DNA from: Gonapodya sp. JEL0774
Lineage: Eukaryota > Monoblepharomycota > Monoblepharidomycetes > Monoblepharidales > Gonapodyaceae
Assembly: GCA_027604505.1 (NCBI GenBank)
Contig: JADIIX010000102.1
Span: forward strand, 1-64,000
DNA length: 64,000 nt
Direction of reading: 5' to 3'
Shown here: one piece after another, positions 57,360 to 64,000 of the stretch
Layout of the letters: every line of letters begins with the position of its first letter
Position numbering within the stretch: position 1 is the first letter of the stretch
Program-made: the position numbers and the translations under genes
The notes under the pieces: model-generated
Seen by the model: the letters and a program-made list of their open reading frames with translations, nothing else
Told to the model about the DNA's origin: nothing
The model's database searches: none

Positions 57360-59126
57360 TCAATCCGTGCCCAATATTCTCACACTGCCATTTCGCAGAA
57401 GGGCGTCCACCACGTCCTCTGTGCCCTCCTTGATCACGGCCCACCTCTCATGACCCCGAGCATCTCTCACAGCAACGCTATCCCGGCCCATCCGGTCTTT
57501 CTCTGCGCACACGAAAACCACTTTGCCCTCTGGTAAGTTGGACATGGTTACGTAAAGCCAGGAGAGGAGAGGTAAGGCACGGCGAATGGGGCGCGAGACA
57601 TCGCCACTCCCGCTGTCAACAGAACCGAGCAGCGAGCTGTGACCAGATGCCGTCCCCAATGTATGCGCTACGTCTGGAATGTGGATGACTCTGGATAGGA
57701 TAGATTCATTGGTGGGACTTCGGATACCCACAACCGCGTGTTTCGTGCCAGACAATATGCATTGTAGCGTCAAGTGCCGAGCGGTCGATGGATTGAGGCG
57801 GTGTGCGATGTGAAGTTTGAGCTCGATGTGGGGTATGGTAAGAGAATTTGGGTTGGACATCGGAGCTCCCCTAGACACACTGTCTTCACCACCCTCAATC
57901 TCCCTTAAGTCCCCATGCGACCCAAATCCCGAATCTGAGTCCCGGAGGTAGCTTTTTAACTCCTCACCAGGAGGTATTACGGCATCCACCTCCGAGTCCA
58001 CAAGTATCCGCAGCTCTCCGTACTGAATCATGGAGACTGAGTGATAGGGAGTGTGTACGGTGGGGCCGTCGGGTGTCTGCACATGCCAACCTCTGTCGTC
58101 TCGACACTGCATTGTCCATTTCATCCCCAGCCGAGTACACATTCTCTCGAATCCAAAACCCCCCCTCAAATCACCCAACTTCGACATGTTAGATTTCCTT
58201 AGTCTTCGCAGAAAAACGGTAGGACCACGCCGTTGAGCCAGCACAACCCACCGACGCTCATCGGAACCCGGAAGAAGTATAGTTCGCAGGTTGCCGCGGG
58301 AGGTGGCAAAGTGGGGCGGGGAAGGTGAGAAGGAGGTTGATGCTCGATTGTCGCCTTGATTGGCTTCTTGAACACCATTCGCTTTGGCAAAGTTCCATGC
58401 AATCATCGCAGCCACAACAGAGTCTGGTGGCATCCAAAGGTCCACCCCACCACTGGGTATCCTGCCGTTCACAATCAAAGCAGCATCTCTGCTACGTGTA
58501 TCGGCATTGTCTGGCTTTACGTAGAATGGCAGTGGCAGGGTTTCAATATCCGCACCTGGGTTGATGAGAACCATTCGTTCGGCGTAAGATTGAACAGAGG
58601 TTGAGTCCACGAGACTAGGGTTAACAGAGGCAAGCGGGAGCAAGTATGTTGCTACACGAGTTGACTGGATTAGTGGGATAGTAGAGAAGGGGAAGAGAGA
58701 GGGATCGTTGTGGTCGACGGAGGAGGAGGAGAAGAAGGAGGAGGAGGGATAGCCGGTGTCTGGAGGAATGATGTATCGAGCGAGAATATTTGTGTTAGAG
58801 AGCGGATGTGAGAGAAAGGACAGAGCGGTGTTGAGAGTTGGGTGTGCCATCGCCGTCGTGGACTCTGTCAGAATCTGCAACGGTTGACTGGTAGTACGAT
58901 CAAGAATACCACCGCGAGGTTGACGGTAGTGATTTTTCCCCTTGGCCGACTCCGTGTTGTCGGAGATAGCATCGAAGAGTGATCCCCCGTTCTTCCGCAT
59001 TCCGATTCCTCTTTTGTAACTAGTGGCGGTGCAGAGGACTGAGGTTCCACCCGGAAACGACGAGAACAAAGGATCACGACAGCATCGGTGGAGCTTCGTG
59101 GGAGGGAAGGGAATCGGGGGACTCAT
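57360..59126 (-). CDS. Intronless ORF of about 588 residues, family uncertain
   Basis: A single open frame without introns, which is exceptional here. I chose ATG 59126 (MSPPIPFPPTKLHRC); an upstream in-frame start at 59192 is possible. The N-terminal 60 residues are basic and Ser/Arg-rich, possibly a mitochondrial leader. A Ser-rich run (SSSFFSSSS) lies near residue 120. The central part has LRRLRKSNMSKLGDLRGGFG, FERMCTRLGMKW and SVSMIQYGELRILVDSEVDA, then a long C-terminal part with RRALPLLSWLYVTMSNLPEG and WAVIKEGTEDVVDALLRN. The HSVSMIQYGELRILVDSEVD stretch faintly recalls a group of uncharacterised fungal proteins (H.IIsY.FGGL...VR.E.D) often mis-named geranylgeranyl pyrophosphate synthetases. 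I am not sure of this. No catalytic motif identified. Confidence 0.7.
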   Translation of the reverse strand: MSPPIPFPPTKLHRCCRDPLFSSFPGGTSVLCTATSYKRGIGMRKNGGSLFDAISDNTESAKGKNHYRQPRGGILDRTTSQPLQILTESTTAMAHPTLNTALSFLSHPLSNTNILARYIIPPDTGYPSSSFFSSSSVDHNDPSLFPFSTIPLIQSTRVATYLLPLASVNPSLVDSTSVQSYAERMVLINPGADIETLPLPFYVKPDNADTRSRDAALIVNGRIPSGGVDLWMPPDSVVAAMIAWNFAKANGVQEANQGDNRASTSFSPSPPHFATSRGNLRTILLPGSDERRWVVLAQRRGPTVFLRRLRKSNMSKLGDLRGGFGFERMCTRLGMKWTMQCRDDRGWHVQTPDGPTVHTPYHSVSMIQYGELRILVDSEVDAVIPPGEELKSYLRDSDSGFGSHGDLREIEGGEDSVSRGAPMSNPNSLTIPHIELKLHIAHRLNPSTARHLTLQCILSGTKHAVVGIRSPTNESILSRVIHIPDVAHTLGTASGHSSLLGSVDSGSGDVSRPIRRALPLLSWLYVTMSNLPEGKVVFVCAEKDRMGRDSVAVRDARGHERWAVIKEGTEDVVDALLRNGSVRILGTD

Positions 59127-59459
59127 GTTCGGTTGGCTGCAGATAGAAAAGTTTAGGAACTTGGCCAAGTAATCTTTCACATATAAAACCACAATTCATT
59201 GATATACCCACACGTGAGATCCTCGCGGAAGAAGAATATGCATTCTCTTTTTTAGGAAATATTTTTGGAGCAGGTCGTTGGTCTCTCCACCGTCCGGAAT
59301 CCTCCAGAACTCTAACAATTTGACAACACCAAACCTCGACGGACGGTTCGAATCACCAATACTCTCCTTCTGTCTCTGGCTGAACGTATTTCCAAACTAC
59401 TCGGAGTATCTCGTCTCCTCTCCACCGCTTCTTCCACACTCTTGCTTCCTGTGCCAAAC
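59127..59459. promoter_or_regulatory. Shared divergent promoter interval, unknown ORF / OST4
   Basis: About 333 bp between two divergent start codons. Contains short ORFs only (61 codons at 59278-59463, plus strand, without motif). Promoter role is inferred from arrangement. Confidence 0.4.
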
Positions 59460-59567
59460 ATGATTCAGGACACTACTCTCGAACTGGTCGCCAACACGCT
59501 TGGTGCGTCGCTGTTCTTGCTAATCATACTGTATCATTACGTGGACGTCAACGGAAAGAAGCAATAA
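59460..59567 (+). CDS. OST4: Oligosaccharyltransferase subunit OST4, 35 residues
   Basis: OST4 is a tiny single-span ER membrane protein that stabilises the Ost3/Ost6-Stt3 part of the oligosaccharyltransferase, which N-glycosylates nascent proteins. The 35-residue ORF has the family layout: a short polar start ([17 protein letters not shown]), one hydrophobic helix ([11 protein letters not shown]) and a polar Lys-rich end (DVNGKKQ). Known members are 32-40 residues long and share the L-x-x-x-A-N-T-L-G start and the YH...V..K end. ATG at 59460 follows an adenine-rich CCAAAC context, and no intron is needed. It is divergent from the unknown 588-residue ORF. Being short, chance cannot be excluded, but the match along the whole length is good. 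Confidence 0.8.
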   Translation: MIQDTTLELVANTLGASLFLLIILYHYVDVNGKKQ

Positions 59568-60392
59568 GCTCGCCGTTGGTTGCAGAGGCAAGTTGATGCT
59601 TGGTGGGAAAGCATCCTTTGATTGGGCATACATTTACTTGGCGTGATTTTCGCAGACGGACAAGTGATGGAGATGGTCCTGGTTGAAGTTGTTAGGTGTG
59701 TTGTTTGGGCCGTCTCCAACTGTTCAGTTATGCAAGCTGACACTGGCGGTGGCAACCTATTCTCAAACTCTCATGGTGTCAACCGTTCTATGTACCACGT
59801 CACTTCTTTGGGAATTGTGTTCTCAGAAACTCTTTGAGTAGTGTGTGCGCCCGTGGCACACCTTTAGCCTGGTTTGGAACAGACATAAAAATGTATCACT
59901 CATCGCAATTACCTTTGTATGGAGACGAACATGATAGCCAAGTTCTTTTCTCAGGTTATATTGTGTGTGTTTTGAGAACAAGGTTGCACTGGATCGTTTT
60001 CAACTGTGAGATTCGAGACTTGGTGGAAACATTGAACATCCCGGCACGACTTCATAACTTTCCTACATTTACCCGTGGGGTGGACTTCATCTTTAGTATC
60101 TTGGGGTGTTCTTTCTCCGCCCGGATTCACTCGAGCGAATCGGTGTAGTAGATACGAGTTCTAGGAATAACTTCCGATACGCGAAACACTGGGACGACTG
60201 ACCTTACAGGGAGAGCTTAAGTCTTCGGCTGTCGGGGACTGAGAAACATTGGAAGACTCAGCTTTCTGGCCTGGTGCTTGGGTCTACCGTCATCAACTCC
60301 GCACTCGACTTGTCAACCCTTTGTGAAACCAACCACGATTAGCCCGTAGTGTGACTTCATCAACAAGTCGGGCAGTCATCCTTCGAGAGAGC
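59568..60392. other. Intergenic region upstream of the USP gene
   Basis: 825 bp with a 104-codon plus-strand ORF (59834-60148) lacking motifs and splice context. It presumably holds the OST4 3' UTR and the promoter of the deubiquitinase. Confidence 0.45.
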
Positions 60393-63300
60393 ATGCCCGC
60401 TCCCCCCTCGGGCAAGCGATTAGAAGCACAAGGGGCAGTTCAAGCAGCTCATTCCACGTCATTCAATACACCACCCTCCCCGACCTCCCACGTGCCCCTG
60501 ACATCCTCTCCTTCACCTTCTCGTCCGACCCGAATTCAAGCCGGGAGTAAAAGAGATTCGGACTCTGCTCAATTGTCCCCACCGCCAATGCAACCCCACA
60601 GACATTCCCCGTCAACACCAACACACGGGAACGACAGCAGATTTAAGGGTGGTACTGCTGAAGGTGATGAGGCACGAGGGTCTGTTGCAACAGGAGTGAT
60701 TCGCCATCCATTGGACTCTACCCCTCCAGTGTTGGGGTGCGAACCTATCTTCTCCCCCCCTGTTTCTCCGAAATCGTCGCCGCTCGCCCCAAAATTATTC
60801 CCTTCGAACCCTCCCGCAACTCCGCCGCACAGTCCCGCAGATCTTCTTGGATCTGCACCTTCTTCGCCTGCTCCACCGTTTTTCTCCCCTGCGCCAACGT
60901 ACGCGCTCACCACGGGCGTCGTATCCCGCAAAGAGTCTGATAACGATCCAGACCGTGACTGGGCCTCCGACGCGGCCACAGAAGCCGATGAGGATGACGT
61001 GGACGATCTGTTTGCCATGACTAATGGCCTGAAAGGTGGGAGCAAAGCTAATAGCAATGGTGTAAGCTACACGGATCGCCGACCGGCACAGCGAACACCC
61101 CAACTTCCTTCGTCTGGGGCTACTATGGCTGCGAAAGGGACCGACCGCGTGCATGCCGCCGCTGCCGCTACGTGGAGCTCACAACCTGCACCTCCGGGCG
61201 GCCCGTGGTTGCAAGACATGCCGCCTTCTTTGACTCCACCAACGCATGAAGAAGACTTGACGGGTATGCCGCCGCTTCACAATGACGATGACGCTGGAGT
61301 AGGGAATGGACTTGGAGGCTGGGAAGGACCTTCTGGAGCTGTGTGGGAGGACGGCGATGGGTTCGAAGAGGGGTTAGACCTTGATATGGTCAGGGATCCG
61401 ACTTGGGGTAGTCAAGAGTCTTGTGTCACGGAAGCGGTGATTGGCGGGATCGAAATCGTCGCAGCAGACGACGTTGCAGTTATCAAAGACTTTGAGACGC
61501 AGAACTATTCAGGCTATTCGGCTGAAAGAGCCGCAGCGGATGACGATTTGCCACCGTACGGAGAGGTTGAGGGAACAGGAGGTGGCACTGCGTGGTATCC
61601 GAGGAAGGAAGAAGATGTGAGTGGCAAGTTGCCAAGTTGTCCCTCCACCAAAATTCTTGATGGATCTTTGCACTCAACTGTTTGTTACCGCCAAAACCCT
61701 GCGCCTTTTGAATTTGATCCCTACACTCACCGCAGTGGGCTTCCAAGATCCCATCACCGCCGCCGCCTCCGCGTTCCCTGACACCCCCCATGACAGTGCC
61801 GACAATATCTTCAAATCTCCCATCCGCCACCGCACGGCCGACACCGCGCAATCCCGCCGCCCAGCTCCACATTTACAAGCGCTCCCTGAACCCTCGACGT
61901 GTACCCGGTCGCCCCGTCTATCTATTGTCTCATCGGTGGATTTTAGCATTTGAGTTTTGGGCGCGCTCGAACACGGTGGACGCGATGGACCCACCTGGTG
62001 TGGTGGACAACAGTTCATTGCTGAGGAGAGGATATGTGGAGAAAGTTGGACTTGGAGTGGCAGGCAGGTTGAAAGAGGGGTTGATGCAGGGCGTTGATTT
62101 CGAAGTGATTTCGAGTGAAGGGTGGGAGAAGCTTGTGGGATGGTGGGTATATTTTCTGTTTCAAGTTGGTGGGGCTCTCATCACGTTTTGGTATTATTCT
62201 CATCCCATTAAAATAGGCACGGTCTCGCGAGCCCGCGCCATTCTATCCCGCGAACCTTCAACCCCAATCCTCCCCATGTCCTCGAACTCTTCCCTGCCCT
62301 CTTACCGGTCCTCGTTCTCGTCCCCACAACCGACCCTTTGTCGATTGGCGTACCCCGCCTATCCGCTCTCATCACCGCTACCACGACCGTCGCAGGAATT
62401 TTACGAGCCTTGGCTAGGCGGTTGAGGCTGGACATTCCGGAGAAAGGCCGTCGTGCACGCTTATGGAAGATGCGCGGTCCCACACCGCCGGAGACGAGGT
62501 GGGTGCCATCCGCATCTGTACCTCCCACTGCGGGTGCGATGACGGTGCACGAGGTGTTGGGTGTCCCAGCGAGTGGAGGAATGGATGGGGAGGAGGACGG
62601 ATGGGTTGGTTTGGAGGTGAGTCGGACAGATGGGGGATACGAAGGTGATGCCGTCGGGATGACACGGGAAGTGGGAGAAGAAGGTAGCGGTCTAGAGTTG
62701 GCAGGAGGAGAGGTTGGTGATGTGGACGATAGAGAGGTGGTATGTGAATGGGATGGAGAGGGGGTAGGGAGTGGGAGGTGAGTTTGTGTTCTGCAATATA
62801 GGGGTTGGATATTGTTTACTCACAACCAGCAACTGTCGGCTATCCGCGCAGCTCCTCTCCAAACACTACCTCTGGGTCACTTCCCGCTTCTTCACTCCCT
62901 GGCCCTGCACGCTCGTCTACTGGCGCAATTCTTCTGGGACCGCCCCCTGTGGCTTCTACTACCTCCATCACTGCTGACGAAGACATAGCCTCGACGGCTG
63001 GGAGCTGGTGGAAGACTGTAGAGGACGAAGAGGCGCGCAAAGTCTCCTCAGCTGGGTATGGACGAAAGACGGGGGTGAGCTGGGCTGAGAGGGAGTGGGA
63101 GAGAGAACGAGAGGACAGCAACCTGCCGAGGGGAGCATTGGGGCTGGTGAATCTTGGGAATACGGTAGGTCTATGTTTTTGCGGTAGTACGACGGGGCAA
63201 ACATTTACGAAACTGCACTCCCAACGCCCCTGCTCCACGCTCCACGATCGCCCGCGCTTCTTGTGTGTAGTGCTTCATGAATTCTTCACTCCAGTGCATG

Positions 63301-64000
63301 TCTAACACGTGGCCTCTCACTGCCTACTTTCTTGGACCTCGCTGGCGTGATGACTTGAACCGAGACAACCCCCTTGGTATGAAAGGGGAGATTGCCGAAT
63401 CCTATGCTCGACTCGTGAGAGAGCTTTGGGCGGAACATGGTAAGCTGAGTTCTTCACAACGTGCCTCAGTGACTGCCACGACCTCGTCTTACTTTGGTGG
63501 CGGGGGGTCGTCGTACTGGTCGAGCTATACAAGAGCTGTGCGGCCTTCAGATTTCAAATCCGTGATGAGCAAGTTCAACTCGACATTCCAAGGATATCAC
63601 CAACATGACTCGCAGGAGCTCTTAGCGTCGCTTTTAGACGGCCTGCATGAGGACTTGAATCGAGTGCGACAAAAGCCGTATGTGACTTTACCTGACGATA
63701 TCTCAGAGAAGACCGATGAGGAGGCGGCAAGGATTAGCTGGGATGTATATAAAGCCAGGAATGATTCGGTTGTGGTGGATATGTTCCAAGGCCAGTTTAA
63801 AAGCAAGGTGACTTGCACTGTCTGTGAGGGTGTCAGCGTGACTTTCGACCCGTTTATGTACGTGGCAGTACCCGTTGTGGAAACGAAGGAAGAGACAAAG
63901 CGGATCATTGTCGTCGGTAAAGTGGGGAGAGGGAAGGATGCCTCAAGAGCCACGGAGGTCTCTATCACTGTGCCCAAGGACACGAGAATAAAGGTTCTGG
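60393..64000 (+). CDS. Ubiquitin carboxyl-terminal hydrolase, USP4/11/15 (Ubp12) type, 5' part
   Basis: This deubiquitinase removes ubiquitin from substrates. The gene is cut by the right window edge. From ATG 60393 about 390 residues are Ser/Pro-rich and disordered. A DUSP domain follows: PVYLLSHRWILAFEFWARSN, PPGVVDNSSLLRR, VDFEVISSEGWEKLVGW. Next is a ubiquitin-like part (DPLSIGVPRLSALITATTTV ... RRARLWKMRG) and an acidic linker. The catalytic domain begins GALGLVNLGNT, an intron, then CFMNSSLQCMSNTWPLTAYF, which holds the active-site Cys. NPLGMKGEIAESYARLVREL and YHQHDSQELLASLLDG (the QQDSQE box) follow, then FQGQFKSKVTCTVCEGVSVT, a zinc-binding CxxC. The His box lies beyond the window. 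The DUSP-UBL-USP order is that of USP4/USP15 and yeast Ubp12. Exon limits near 61580-61880 are the least certain. Confidence 0.9.

Noticed and set aside
59834-60148. 104-codon plus-strand ORF
   Set aside because: No motif, no splice partner and ordinary length for chance in this base composition.
60569-61057. 162-codon minus-strand ORF and neighbours to 62018
   Set aside because: Shadow of the low-complexity N-terminal exons of the USP gene.
1-64000. tRNA, rRNA, CRISPR or LTR elements
   Set aside because: No tRNA-like cloverleaf with a GGTTCRANNCC arm, no rRNA stretch, no regularly spaced repeats and no long terminal repeats were recognised by eye.

Overview
The window is nuclear DNA of a fungus. 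Most genes are cut by many short (about 50-100 bp) GT-AG introns, products are typical eukaryotic housekeeping proteins, and one transporter is of the fungal Dal5 allantoate-permease type. Two features point to a zoosporic (flagellated, chytrid-like) fungus: an ODF3/CIMAP-type STPG-repeat protein of flagellar microtubules (40505-42045), and a 6.5-kb multi-membrane-span gene resembling the tiny macrocysts B (TmcB) family (11616-18177). The lineage call is inference; no rRNA or tRNA gene was seen.

Layout. 1-5.2 kb: a short repeat with CCAAACAG motifs at the left edge, a PGS1-like gene that seems to lack its C-terminal catalytic half, and about 2 kb without convincing genes. 5.2-11.2 kb: CWC24 splicing factor (-), SelO pseudokinase AMPylase (+), MMS2-type ubiquitin E2 variant (-). 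11.6-31 kb: TmcB-like membrane protein (-), COP9 signalosome CSN5 (-), DNA polymerase alpha catalytic subunit (+), CHY zinc-finger protein (-). 31-44 kb: Dal5-type transporter (+), then a minus-strand run of a small predicted mitochondrial protein, a ~1,500-residue coiled-coil protein, ODF3 and PEX11. 44-52.5 kb: UBE2C (+), CCT5 (+), thymine-DNA glycosylase (-), MED7 (+), MIS12 (-). 53.7-64 kb: D-amino-acid oxidase with a very large insertion (-), an intronless unknown 590-residue ORF (-), the 35-residue OST4 (+), and a DUSP-UBL-USP deubiquitinase that runs off the right edge (+).

The region is compact. Three convergent pairs leave only 66-68 bp between stop codons (SelO/MMS2, POL1/CHY, CCT5/TDG). 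Divergent pairs share short promoter intervals (TDG/MED7 113 bp, CSN5/POL1 211 bp). ODF3, the coiled-coil gene and the mitochondrial gene follow each other on one strand with gaps of about 58 and 32 bp.

Genes are mostly unrelated housekeeping functions. Loose themes are ubiquitin and cell-cycle machinery (MMS2, UBE2C, CSN5, USP, POL1, MIS12) and peroxisomes (PEX11, and the oxidase that ends in AKL). The least expected features are large low-complexity insertions inside otherwise conserved enzymes (the oxidase, TDG, SelO) and the tightly packed ODF3 / coiled-coil / mitochondrial-protein run. Exon joins were worked out by eye from splice consensus, reading phase and family conservation; gene outer limits are start codon to stop codon, not UTRs.
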